Source: Symsagittifera roscoffensis
Lineage: Eukaryota; Xenacoelomorpha; Acoela; Convolutidae
Reading direction: 5' to 3'
Assembly (NCBI RefSeq): GCF_963678635.1
Contig: NC_087070.1
Span: 13,600,640-13,664,639 of the forward strand
Length of the DNA stretch: 64,000 bases
Shown here: one piece after another, positions 12,862 to 24,095 of the stretch
How the letters are laid out: each line of letters opens with the position of its first letter
Numbering within the stretch: position 1 is the first letter of the stretch
The notes under the pieces: model-generated
Told to the model about the DNA's origin: nothing
What the model saw: only the letters and a program-made list of their open reading frames with translations
Databases searched by the model: none
Translations under genes and position numbers: made by a program

Positions 12862-13335
12862 TTCTTATCGTCTTGATTCTTGTTGTCGTGTCGTGTAATT
12901 CCTTTCTGTCTTGTCTGATTCAGTGTTCAGTAAACAATTTTCGATCAATCAAGATCTAAAAAACAAGTCGCGACTTAGAACCATCATTTTTGGATACAAC
13001 ATCATTCAATTCTTTAAAACTCTCCATTGAAATTCTTTTTTCAATTCTGATTTAAAAATTTAGCACCAAGGTGGATCGTCCACCTTTACCTTTGTCAGAG
13101 TAGCACGAATGTGCGCTGTCACCTTGATGACCTGGAGTACCCCAGGTCTATTATGACACAAACATAAAACATATCATAACAATAACATAACATAAACACA
13201 TAAACATCACACACCTATACTATCACATAAAAACATCATCCCTAATTTTGTATCTAAAACCTAACCTAACCAAAAACTTGACTCTAACTCTTATCGAATA
13301 ACTTAATAAAAACCACTTATCGCCGAGCGCAATTC
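12862..13335 (-). other. structured gap between the two giant ORFs (left copy)
   Basis: No conserved ORF is present. In sense order there are three short inverted repeats: GACCTGG with CCAGGTC, GCAC with GTGC, and AGGTGGA with TCCACCT. A pyrimidine tract ending in AG follows, about 95 bases before the second ORF's ATG. The stretch matches 42638-43107 in the right copy. Confidence 0.6.
12956..12970 (-). promoter_or_regulatory. candidate 3' splice site before the second ORF (left copy)
   Basis: The sense sequence is CGACTTGTTTTTTAG, a pyrimidine tract ending in AG. It is conserved at 43004-43018 in the right copy. It could allow the second ORF to be expressed from a spliced mRNA, as retroviral env is. 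No donor site was pinned down. Confidence 0.4.
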
Positions 13336-14835
13336 TTAGCATATGCTCAGATAGTATTTTTTATGTAAGTAAACTTCTATGTCAGTCTCTGAAAATATCA
13401 CATGTACAAGTGCGTACAACTCTCTCGGATGTAGCTTTCCCCTATTAGGATCGTATACTGGCAACGAGAGAGAGGTCACTCCTCTCTCAACCAAAAAATC
13501 CCTAAGTCGAGTCAAGGCCCATACCAAGCTCTTTGGATCTACGTGTTGCCTATCAGTGGCCTTGGTAACCAGGAAACACAAATATTTCCCTGGTATCTGT
13601 GATGCAACAGGGGGCAGCGCTATCATCCCTCCCACACCAGGCCTCTGTTTCCACAAAAACTCGATATTTTTATACCCTCTCTTGAAGTCAGCCGCTAGTG
13701 CTGTTTTGAAGCTTACGTCCGCAGTTATCGCCATGGCGCACGTGCGTTCCGTGAGTATGAAATCGCTGTCCGTTATGACGATATTGTTCGAATAATGGTT
13801 CGGTAGATCAAAATACGATTCAAAGATTCGTCCAAAAGGTGGTTTTTTAGCATTCTCGCCCTCTGTCTCTAGTTCTCCGGTTTCTCTTGCCGATTTCAAT
13901 TTTTTTATTATCAGATTTTCGGTGTGGGTGAGTCCTACCCCCACTCCCCGGACAAAAATATCCATCGACGTCCCCGTCGATCGCCCAAAGTCTAGGAGAT
14001 CGAGGTTGGATTGTGGAACACGTAGAGGACCATCTGGGGCGACCCAGTTGGACTCGGTATTGTCATGACTGATGTATTTGACGCCGTCTCTATCGACGTC
14101 CTGAATCGTCAGGATCGTCTCTTTTGGATCTGTCGGCAGATCATGGAGCCATTCGAGCACGCGCAAGTTTGTTAGTTCCTGCTCATGAGTCTGTTCCGCT
14201 TCTGGTTCGAACTCCACTTCCGGTTCTGATCGATCGTCGATCCAATCTTGATCCATATCGTTCACAAGGTCTATTTCTTCTAGCATCGCCACTTCAACCA
14301 GTCCCACCAGCGAGTCTATGACAACACCTACTACTATCCTGTCTACAACGAAGTCCTCGCCGTACGGATTGTATTTCTTCTGGTTTTTTCCTCTCTTGCT
14401 TTGGCGTGTTTCCATAGTGAGAGGAAAGTCAGGCTGTATTCCTTTGTCAATTTCGGTTTGTTCCGGGCAGTCCCAGTCTTCTTCGGCATAAGGTAGAGTT
14501 TCATCGTCCACCTCTACTCGCTCGGTCAACTCGAGATCCAGTGGTAGATCGCAATCGTCCACCACCTCATTCCCGTCGTTCTTGTCGCGAGTACCCCTTT
14601 CATTCACTTCACAACCAGGCTCCACTATCAAATAGTCTCCCTCTTGCATGTCCGCTGGGATGCACCAATCCTCTGACGAGGCATTGTGTGGTTTGATGTT
14701 TTCATAATGAGCTGCTCTTCCAGTGCTCAATCGATAAAAACGACCTCCTTGGTGCACTTCTGTTATCTGAAATGGACCACGCCAATTCTTTAATAATTTC
14801 TTGGTTCCTTTTGGTGGAACCACTTCCTGGAACAC
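13336..14835 (-). pseudogene. pol C-terminus: integrase GPF domain and macro-like domain (left copy)
   Basis: This 499-codon piece starts inside the integrase C-terminal domain (GPFQITEVHQGGRFYRL at about residues 20-40). An acidic linker follows. Residues 350-495 resemble a macro domain of the OARD1/TARG1 type: SDF, then AADFKRGYKN, RPGVGGMIALP, a hydrophobic YLCFLVTKAT strand, a helix, SLSLPVYDP and a final IEVYLH strand. The Gly-rich loop with catalytic Asp seen in active enzymes is replaced by DPNRGKLHP, so hydrolase activity is doubtful and ADP-ribose binding unproven. The macro region is in frame with integrase here; the right copy has a frameshift. Confidence 0.7.
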
Positions 14836-14852
14836 CCAGACGTAGTCGCCAA

Positions 14853-15116
14853 CTAAGTAGGCCTTCGCATCAGCTGTCCTCTTATCAAACCTCCTTTTTG
14901 TCTAATCTGCGCCTGTTGCGTATTCCTCCTGCATAAGTCATTGAGGTCCTGCTGTCTTCTAATAACATCCCGCACGTACGTTTGCGGTGCTGTCCTCTTC
15001 CCCTCATATTCAGGGTAGAAAAACGTCAACGGGAGCGCTTTTTCATGACCTGTTAACATAATTGGCGGACTTATTCCCGTGGTGGAATGCTCCGTGCTGT
15101 TGTAAGCACCCATCAC
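14853..15116 (-). pseudogene. integrase fragment between catalytic core and C-terminal domain (left copy)
   Basis: This 87-codon fragment continues integrase after a CAA-to-TAA nonsense change at 15116. It includes MGAYNSTEHSTTGISP, typical of the end of the Ty3 integrase core. It ends by a one-base deletion in a run of A residues; the right copy is uninterrupted here. Confidence 0.75.
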
Positions 15117-16385
15117 TTACGGCAAGTGCTTGTCCCAGTCATCCATGTAACGCGAGCAATAGACTCTCAGCATGGATACCAGTGTGCGATTCTGCCTCTC
15201 GACTAGGCCATTCGTTTGCGGGTGATAAGTGGTCGAGTGGGCCTGCGCTACCTGCGACCTTTTCATCAACTCCTTCGTGAGATCGCCCACGAATGCTTTG
15301 CCATTGTCCGATTGGAACGTGATGGGGCAGCCATGCCATGCTATCCATACATTTATCAGATGATCGCATGTTTCTTCCGCCGATGCTGTCATGCAGGGTG
15401 CTGCCTCCGCATACTTCGTAAAATGGTCGATCATTACCAGCACCTGATTATAGCCCGTTGCTGTCATGCAGATTTTCTGATGATCAATTTGCACCACTTC
15501 GTTGAAACCTGACGACTCTATTGACTGTAGTGGGAACCTTAGCTTTCTGGGATCCTTCGCCTGCTGACATGACAGGCATGCTGCGATCCACTTCTCACAA
15601 GCCTTCTTCAATCCCGGCCATTCGAATCGTTTCTGTATCCTGTTGTACACTTTGTCCACGCCTTGATGGCCCATCTGATCATGTGAGCGAAAGATTAATT
15701 CGGTCTGGTACAACTGTGGTAACACTATTGAATTGTATTTATAGAGGACCTTGTCCTCCTCTTTCCGTTTGCAGGCTACGATTCCGTCCTTGTTCAGGTA
15801 CAACAAGTCGTTTCGCTTCAGGTAGAAATGCTTCAGGATTTTGTAGCTGTCTTCTTCCAAGTCTCCCTTGTCAGGTGCTCCATTCTCGATCCATCTCTTC
15901 AGACTGCTCGTCATTCTATCATTTCGTTGAGCCCTTAGGAGATCCGACAGCCTGTACCTGGCTTTCAAATACGTCTTTACCACGTTCATTTGCCCACTCA
16001 TTATCTCCGGAGCATGAGCATCGTCCATCAACTTGACACACCATATCTTTTTCAAAGGCGTCGCTTCCTGCACAGATGGTTCCAGATTGGTACGGACGAC
16101 CGTACCATGTGGCAGCAATATGGTTGGGCGTTTCGAAACTGCTATCAGCTCGAGCTCGTCCGCGGCATTATCTACCACAGTGCCCTCTTCATCTGAGGTG
16201 TATCTGTCCCTGTCTAGATCCTGATGTGTTTCTCGGTCCAGCCCACGCTGCTTCCAGTCTACCAATAAGGAGTGGATTGCCATCTCTGACATATCGGAAT
16301 TGGAAGTTGTTTCAGACGTGTTGTCCCAGGACTGAGGTCCCGAGTCAACACTTGAGTCGACTGATTCTCCAACATCATATTCCAA
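15117..16385 (-). pseudogene. integrase zinc-binding and catalytic core (left copy)
   Basis: This 422-codon piece joins element cDNA to host DNA. The HHCC zinc domain is at about residues 225-275 (HDQMGHQG ... CLSC). The DDE core has Asp in VQIDHQK, Asp in QSDNGKAF and Glu in GLVERQNR, with the D35E spacing of this family. All catalytic residues are kept. The frame is broken at both ends by a frameshift upstream and a nonsense codon downstream. Confidence 0.88.
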
Positions 16386-16723
16386 GTTGTTTGAGATGTT
16401 TCTCGACTCCCCGGAAAAACTCTGTTCATCGGTCGCTTTGAACCCGACTCCCCGGACAAAATTCTGCCCCTAGGTGGTCTAGTCAACCTCTCCCCGGATA
16501 AGTCGTCCTGCACGGGCTCAACGGTGTCTGAATCCTCAGACGAGTCGTCCTTGACTGGCTCTAAGGTATCAGACTCCCCGGACATTGTCTCATCCACGGA
16601 CGAACCATCTGGGCTCGGCTCGTATTCCTCTTTTGCATCCGTGAAGTGCACTCTCCTCGTGAAGCTAGATTTCGACCTGATCCTGACTTCCTCAGTAGTT
16701 TGGTTCTGATTCAGTGTCCCCAT
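16259..16723 (-). pseudogene. acidic linker between RNase H and integrase (left copy)
   Basis: This 154-codon piece is a low-complexity acidic linker with repeated SGES units. Each unit is encoded by a sequence nearly identical to the polypurine tract (GTCCGGGGAGTC type). One-base deletions on both sides put it out of frame with its neighbours. No enzymatic domain is present. Confidence 0.65.
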
Positions 16724-17358
16724 TCAGTGAACGAAGTTCTCAACAAGACCTCCTTCGGCATCGAGCTCACCAGCTGGTTGACAATCGACCTGCAAACCCG
16801 TTCAACGCCTCGGCTGCGAATGGACACTGGCCTCTTCTCTGTTCTCTCGGTGACAGTCAACTGCTGCATGGTCTCCATCCATTCACGATCATGCCTATCC
16901 ACTTCCCTGTCCAACAAGTCACGGAGTTTTCCCATGACGTCCGGCGCCACGTTCACCGTCCTGTTCAATAGAGCCATGCTGTTTATACCCAGCCTGGTTA
17001 GTTCTTGCTGTACCAAGTTGGATCGGACTAGCAGATCCAACGGAACGGGCTCGCCTCTGGCTAAAAGCTTTATCTCCGCGGCCGTCTCCACTGGAAGGTC
17101 AGGGTGTCCAGGTATAGGATGTCCTGACTTGTCTAACCACCTAGTAAGTGGCAGCTTGTCGTAGGTTTCTTTCTCCAGAAAGGAAAACCCGTCTTTGATC
17201 TCTGATTGGTTAGCCTGTCTCTCCTCGAGGCGCTCATAAAATTCTGTCTTTTTACTGAGGCTATCTGCGTTCTGGTGCTTGTCACGAGTACGCTGCTCTA
17301 TGATCATGTGGTATCCATCCAGGCGCACGATCCAACGACCAATGTAGCTTTGGTCCAT
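16711..17358 (-). pseudogene. region after RNase H, connecting to integrase (left copy)
   Basis: This 215-codon piece continues the RNase H frame after a TGG-to-TGA change at 17374. It starts with the end of the RNase H fold (GYHMIIEQRTRDKHQNADSL, with the His-Asn-Asp signature) and then runs into a helical linker. A one-base deletion near 16715 ends it. Confidence 0.75.
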
Positions 17359-17373
17359 CGAATAGGTTTTCAG

Positions 17374-18453
17374 TCAGGCGAGGGCTCGATTATCCACACG
17401 TAACTTGAAGGGAGCACTCCCCAAGTAGGCCCTGTATTTTTCCACGAAAGTGATCACCGCAAACATCTCCACTTTTGGTGCGCCGTACTTCATTTCAGTA
17501 TCACTCAGGACTTTACTCCCGTAGGCTATCGGACGAAGAACCGTTCTCCCGTTCCACTCCTGCTCCTGGTGAAGTATGCCCGATATCGCAACCACTGATG
17601 CATCCGTGTCCAGCACGAACATCCCCTTCTCTGTTGGCATGCAGAGGACCGGTGCCTCGCAAAGTTCACGTTTGATGTTTTCAAATGAAACTTGTGCCTC
17701 ATCAGTCCAGGTGAACTTTTTGCCCTTGTTTCTCATCAACCTCTGCATGGGGTATATTTTGTCAGCATACCCCTTGATGAACTCTCGATAATAATTTGCG
17801 AATCCCAGAAAACTCATCAACTGTGTATCTGTTTTAGGTGCCTTCCAGGTCAGCACCGCTTCAACCGCTTCGGGATCTGGTCTCACTCCATGTTTGTCAA
17901 CCAGGCGGCCCAGATACTTTATGGAATCCCTGAGGATTTCACGATTAGAGGGTTTGCATTTCAGACCCGCCTGCTTCATGCAAGACAACACCTCCTCCAA
18001 CCTCTCTATGTGGTCTTCTATAACACATGATGAGATTCCCGTATTTTTAGTGACGCTCGTGAGTGCCTGGGCCATGAGTCGCTGGAATGTGGCCGTCGCG
18101 TTACACAATCCGAACGGCATCCTCTTCCACTGGAACAGTCCCAGCTCACACGCGAAACCTGTTTTCTCTCGATCTTGCTTTCTGAGTGGCACTTGCCAGA
18201 ATGCAGAGCCCAAATCCAACGTCGTGAAGAGTTTCGCGTCTCCCAGCTTGGATAGGCTCTCATCGATGCGGGGAATCGGGTATGCGTCCTTTATAGTCAC
18301 TGCGTTCAGATCACAACAAAATCTGAGTTGTCCCCCTTTCTTTTTCGCCATGACCACGCCACAAGCCCATGGGGACTTCGACGGCTCGATCATGTCGTAC
18401 TCCATTAACATCTCGATTTCCTTCCTACACGCTTCTGACTTGTTTGGGGTCAT
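17374..18453 (-). pseudogene. reverse transcriptase and RNase H, RT catalytic box deleted (left copy)
   Basis: This 359-codon piece has the RT fingers and palm with the first catalytic Asp in TTLDLGSAFWQ. The YVDD box is absent: a 32 bp deletion plus a one-base deletion upstream remove it but keep the frame open. A 9 bp deletion also removes FRY before LNAVTIKDAYP. RNase H follows, with DTDAS and VDNRAL. The enzyme should be inactive for DNA synthesis. The same three deletions are found in the first half of the right copy's duplication. Confidence 0.85.
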
Positions 18454-18495
18454 TCTTCTCGCCCCTTCCCTATGAGGTACCGAGCCCTCGTCTAT

Positions 18496-19446
18496 CTAAA
18501 TCTCGTGCTCTACAAAATTGCAACAACCTATGTCAGCCTTATGTTTCGATAAAACGTCTGCGTTCCGATTTAGCACCGCTCTGAGCGAATCTAGTTCCTT
18601 GTCTGATATTTTACCCTTTAGATGTTCTATCTCAGGTAGGACAGGTTTATTCGCTGCTAACTCTGCTTCCGTCGGCCTCTCAGGGAAGTTGGAACAACTA
18701 GACAGCCCATCATCTGTTTCCGACTTCATTGAAAACAATTTCCTAGAAGATTTCAATTCATTCACTCTTTTCATTATACATTCTTGGTTCGCATGCAATG
18801 GACATTTAGTTACATCAAACTTCTTCAAGTTCTCCACACTCTGAAAGTCTGTGTTCAGAGGCAAAGCGTAGCCAAGTTTCTTTCCCCTCTGTATTGTCAC
18901 TGTTGTTGCTTCTGTGTTCAATAACACACTCACACACAGTCCGCTCTGAGTGAGTGAGAAGCTTCTTCCTAAAATAGCCGAGCTGTTACTGTTTGGATTT
19001 GGTACCAGACACACCTGTCTGTCATTGCTGAGTTCATTCAAGTTCCTCATCCTAAACGTCGCTACTACGGCTTGGTTTGGTTTTAATCTAACTTTTCGAT
19101 CCAGAAAAATCGGCACCTTGGCCTGATTAATTAAGATCTTATTAAGGGGTATTTTCTCATACTTCCTCTCAGGATCCTTGATCCTAATCAATCCATCATT
19201 GAGATCGATCGTGACGTCAAAGTTGCGAACAAAATCCCTTCCTAAGATGAACTGGTCGGATTCGTCCAAATTCTCTACTACTAGGAAGCTCATCCAAAGA
19301 TGTCTTCCTCCGAGATGCAGTGAAATGATGGGTTCGTCCGGTGACATAGATCGTTCGCTGATTGGCAGCTGCCAACCTGATGTTTGTCGGTATGAGATCC
19401 GACCTTTCGAAACCCATGTCAGTCCAAGTTTTGACTGGCATGACAC
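18496..19446 (-). pseudogene. protease end and spacer to RT (left copy)
   Basis: This 316-codon piece is in a frame shifted from the DTG-containing part by a 2-base deletion near 19333. It has the retropepsin motif FILGRDFVRNF at about residue 68, then a spacer with CPLHANQEC. It ends in a TAG after VEHEI, a nonsense change shared with right-copy position 34925 but not with 37400-37440. The overlap with 19217-20803 is an artefact of the frameshift. Confidence 0.75.
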
Positions 19447-20803
19447 TAACCACTGCTCCCGTGTCTAGCAGTCCCTTTACTGAAAGTTGTCTGCCTTGCA
19501 CGTCCAGAACGTGTGCGGTCAGATCGGCCTCACAACCAATATGCACCGCATCTTGTTCGAGCATCGCGTTGTGTCCGATTCGTCTAACCTTCAGCTCCTC
19601 TTGACCAATGTATATCCGGCCAATCTGATCGTTCGCATCAGTTATGTGAGCTTTCGTGTAGATATTGATGCCATCCACATTCATCAGGATCGGGTAAGGG
19701 CCATGTACATCGATATAATGTCCGTCCACTTTCATCAGTCTCGGACCTCCCGTTGTGAGCAGCGCTCGCACTGCCCTGGAGTCCAGTTTGGGATCCTTCT
19801 CCTTCAGGTAGTCGGCATAGATGTCCAGGTGGACTAGTGTAATCTCGGATGGTTCACTCAAGTTCTTGACCACCCGGTGCCCTGCGACTGAGATGATGGA
19901 CATTATTTTGGTCCCCGCCTTCGTCATGCCGAAAGTCTTACCAGATATAACGTTCAGTTTTAGTCCCTGTTTCTTGGGTTCCTCTTTGTCTTCTGCTTTT
20001 GTCGTTTTACCCAGGACATTAAAACTTTCCCGAAGATCTGTGCTCTCCAGCTCCGACCTTACCCATTGCTCCAATTCTTTCGTGGCTAGGTCCTGCTTGA
20101 CATTCTGCAGCGCTGCCCTTGCCGCCAGGCCGTAATCCACCTTGAGTGGGCTAGTCGACTCTGCTTCGAGGTTCGAGGCTACCACCTCGTCAGGCCATGT
20201 CTTAACCTTTTTGGTCGTGAGGGTGCTCGGTGTCGTCTCCTTTCGCCGAGATTCAGCCTCGTTCATCAGACGTGCTCGACTGGCCTTGACACCCGAAAGC
20301 GCCTCTTCGTGGCGGGGATGTTTCGCGTCCGCTACTGCGTCCCAAAATTGAGTACAATCCGACTTGAAGTGTCCCTCCAAATTACAGAAGAAACACCTCG
20401 GACCATATTTCATGATGAGCCCTCTGACGTACTCTTCATGATCCTCGTCGGTCGCGTCGGCGTCCTCGAGAAAGTAGCCTATGGCCTTCATGTTCTGTTT
20501 GTATGCAGAACACGCAGAAACATGATGGTCCATCGAACCACAATTCGCACACGACCTCCTCTTGTCCATGTCATCGCGAGGTTTGTACCAACTGGAATTC
20601 ACACCAGTGTTTGTCCCGCTATAGTTGCCATAATTGCTGTAACGATTTTGCGCCCTCGGCTTTATGAGTAAATACTCGCGTGACTTCATACGCAAGTCGT
20701 CAGGCGTGGGTACCTGGTCAAGCGACAGGGTGAAGTGAGTGGCCAACATCGTCTTCAACTCCTCACTCCTTACTCCATCCATGAACTTCGAAGCAATCGC
20801 CAA
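19217..20803 (-). pseudogene. gag nucleocapsid and protease start (left copy)
   Basis: This 528-codon piece contains two CCHC knuckles (CANCGSMDHHVSAC at about 84 and CFFCNLEGHFKSDC at about 137) that would bind element RNA. A long spacer follows, then the aspartic protease active site GLLDTGAVVSVMP at about 445. The tail after the 2-base deletion is out of frame. Confidence 0.85.
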
Positions 20804-20907
20804 GTTTCGCTTCTCCTCCTGAGCAATTCAAGGTCGTCCAAGAATTTATCTATTGATTCTTCATCTCTTTGACGCCTCTTCTCGACCTTCACCATAGCCT
20901 GGTGCCC

Positions 20908-22746
20908 TTAAACTCCAGAGCCGAAACGATTCAGCAGGATGTCGAATATCTTGCGAGCGCTGTCTCTCTCATTGGCTCTTTTCGCCATTACGCAACTTAA
21001 TGCAGTACCCTCCAGGTTGCTCGTCAGCGCGCTGCACTCTTGTTTCTTGGAGAGATTCTCTTCCTCAAAGTGTAACTTCATCACCTCTATCCAAGTATCA
21101 ATGCAGCCGTCTGACTCGTCTTTATATGACTTCGGCTTTTTCAGTGTCCTTCTTGACCTCTCTCCTCTCTCGGTTGACTTCGAGAGCTTGGTGATGAATG
21201 TTTCGAGAGATCTGTTCAGAGGCTCAATCATCGAGGCATACATCGTTGTGTCCTGTGAGACTGTAGTCAGATCTGGTACTGAACTGACTTGTGGCACGGT
21301 TGGCAACCTTGTCTCCGGGGTGGCATCTGCCTCCGGCGGGACTGGATTCGTCCAGCCAGGCCTCTGCGGGGCTGCCCTTGGCCGCTCCTTGTTTCTAGGT
21401 TCGTAGTTCGTTCTCGAGCCTTGCTGGGCTCTGGCATTGCCGCCCGTACCATCTCCAACATTCGCATGGCGTGAACGCTCCCTTGGGTTGGAATGCTCCT
21501 GCCAACTACTCCCATTCAGGATCGCGTCAAGCTTCCGCATCATTAAGTCAGACTTTGCATCTAACCTCTTCTCCAGGCTGGTCATCGTGTGGGCGTAGGT
21601 ACTATCATGATCGTTCAACAATCGTTCGATCTCTCTGGTCATCCTAGCCTCTCTTTCGTATGACTCCTTGTTTGCCTGTGCCAGGCTCTCCGCCAGGCAT
21701 TGATCGGTGTAGCGAATCAACTGGGCTTGATCAACCCTCGCCTGCGACCTCACGTGCGTTAGTTCATCTCTCAGATTCTCTTGACCCTTGTGAGCTCTCT
21801 CATCAACTTGATCTATTCTTTTAGCCATGTCCCGTCTCAGTTCATCCAGACCATTCATTACGCCAGCGAACATGTCACTTATGTCGCCAGTGGCCCCAAA
21901 TGACGGGGTTAGTCCCAGAGTAGATGAGGTCAACTGCGGCTGCAGCCTGGTGCTTGACGACGCACCGCCTTTTTGCTTGCTCATGGACGTCATTAATATG
22001 TCGAAGGTTGATGACGCTCCCATCTTTATCCCATCTGACATGGGCCTGGTCGGCGAGGTTGACGACGCCTTCCTGCTCATATCGTTCCTTGGGCACGGTG
22101 TGAAGTTCACATCCGGATGGGTTATCTCCGGGTAGTCATCACTGGAAGTCAAACCTACAGTTGGTAGTGACGCCATGCGTTCGTCGTACAAAGACTTCCA
22201 ACTCTTCTTGGCCTTCGAACCCGTTTGCTCTTCACTCGGGCTTATACTCGACATCATCGCGTTGTTGCTCTGCTTGGCCAGAGATGAGTGGGTGCTAGCC
22301 GAATGTGAGTATTCTCCCCTCCATCTGTGACTTTTGGTCTCCGATTTGGACATCCCCTTGAATAATACTTCCTCTCGCGGCTCGACCTCGGAACGCTCCG
22401 AGGTCTCCTCTGTCCTCTCGATTTCCTCCCGCTCGAGGTCCTCGCTCGGCTCAAAGTCGGGTCGAATGAGCGTCTGTTCTCCCTCGTCAAAGGGGTCCAC
22501 AAGCGTTTCGCTCGCGGTTCCGGCTTCAGCGCTCCGACTTTGATCGCCATCGAGGTTTTTCTCGCTCCTCAATCTCATTTCGCTCACTGAAAGATCAGGT
22601 TGACCTTTAGTCGATTCGTTTTCGGCAAACACGTCGGAGGCGCTGCTAAACGAGGACTGGCTACGCCTAGTTTTAAATTTTCGCGTGCTGCCCTTACTCA
22701 GCCTGGGGATCTTAGTAGTCGATCCTAACGAGTCCCGGCGCTGCAT
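20908..22746 (-). pseudogene. gag N-terminus and capsid-like region (left copy)
   Basis: This 612-codon piece starts at the ATG shared with 30654 in the right copy. It has a basic Ser/Arg-rich head, a very acidic stretch, a helical region at 280-400, a Pro-rich linker, and a capsid-like block from about 545 (CIDTWIEVMKLHFEEE). A stop after RFGSGV, where the right copy reads on, ends it; a further frameshift follows before the nucleocapsid piece. Confidence 0.8.
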
Positions 22747-23242
22747 GCTTTGTTACAAAAACAATTTTCGTATGATTTAATGGCGACGCACACGTGCCGC
22801 AAACAAATTCAAGTTAAATTACTTAACGCTGCCTCCTCGATCTCGTAAGTATTAAGAGTGTCTCTTAGATTTCTCAATGACAATATTAGTGACTCCGTTA
22901 GAGTTACACACACACACACAGGGCTTACTCAGTATTGATATAATGCTAGCCCAACCCTGTCGTATATTATAACAGTATCACAAAATTTTCACAAGATCCA
23001 ATCAACACACCAAACACAATGGATAACCAGATAAGAATATCCTACAGGTGGCAGCGACCTTTTGTCAGTATCAATTTATCGCCACACAATTTATCAAGTC
23101 ACTGCTTTGTTAAAATTAAACAATCTTTGATAAAAAGCAGTGATGACTCAGAAACAGATCAATAAAACTTAGTCTTAAAGAAAAAGACTTCCCTCAATCG
23201 GAACGATCCGAAAGAACAAAGCCCAGGACACAGTCTTCTCAA

Positions 23243-23457
23243 GTGGGTGTGTATTTGCTGAATACACCCACCGAGGTCTTCTTTTAGGTGCCCTGCGATT
23301 GCCCGAGCTGTCCTATTAAATGGCTCAAGGCAACCTCTGATCGAAAACATTCAAAGTCTATGAAAAAGCTCTCCCACACCCGGACTGCTCCAAGTGCACG
23401 AGAGTAGGGAACAACTTTTCTTCTCAAGTGAATGTGTATTTGCCTAATACACTCACC
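23243..23457 (-). repeat. duplicated leader unit with two hairpins (left copy)
   Basis: Two diverged repeat units are spaced about 185 bp apart. Each holds a hairpin (23243-23272 and 23428-23457) of the form GTGNGTGTATT, loop, AATACACA..CAC. In the second hairpin both arms differ from the right copy in ways that keep pairing. Confidence 0.6.
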
Positions 23458-23749
23458 GAGGTATTCCTTTATTCGTTCCCGGATCGCCCGAACTTTCCTA
23501 TTAAGTAGCTCAGGGCAACCACACAACCAAAATCACAATAAAAAAAATTTTGTTCGGGTAATTCTGATACACCCGATCTAGAATCCAAAGTTGATCACAA
23601 ATTTCCGGGTCAAGATGGACTCTTATGATCCTAATAAGCGCGCCTAATACCCTAATATGATTTAAATTAAATGGATATTTTCCTTTTCCCAAATTGCCAC
23701 AGAAGATTTCCTCAAGTTTCTAACTTTGGGTTGTCTGGAAGGTTTAGGA

Positions 23750-24095
23750 CACTCCTGAGGGTTACTTCGGAGGGTTGTTAAGACACTTAGCCTACTTCGG
23801 AGGGTACCTTAATCACCCAAGTCACTTCGGAGGGTCCCCCTAAATTTACTAAGGAGGGTCAATAAGATGCATAATATGCTCCGGAGGGTTACTTCGGAGG
23901 GTACCTCCAAAATTTTCAAATTTCTGAGCTTCACTCAGAAGGTCCTTCAATCGACTTCAGGAAGCGTCAAAACAAGCTAAATTCTCTATCAGGGGGATTG
24001 TCCTAACTTCTTTGGATAACCTCGTGGAAATCTTCCACTAAGGAGGGTTGCTAAGGGCCTTAGCTGACTCCAGAGGGTTACTTCGGAGGGTTCCT
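23750..24095 (-). repeat. cluster of CTTCGGAGGGT motifs in the leader (left copy)
   Basis: About ten copies of (A)CTTCGGAGGGT or CCGGAGGGTT are spaced irregularly at 20-60 bp. In sense orientation they read ACCCTCCGAAGT. The homologous cluster at 29270-29640 is partly expanded into a 30 bp minisatellite. Confidence 0.6.

Noticed and set aside
13336-22746. Programmed frameshifts between gag, protease and RT
   Set aside because: The other copy or the other duplicated half reads through each break in one frame, so the shifts are decay rather than a conserved mechanism.
23750-24095. CRISPR-like array in the leader
   Set aside because: The repeated motif is only about 11 bp with irregular spacing, in an animal retrotransposon leader, and no cas genes are present.
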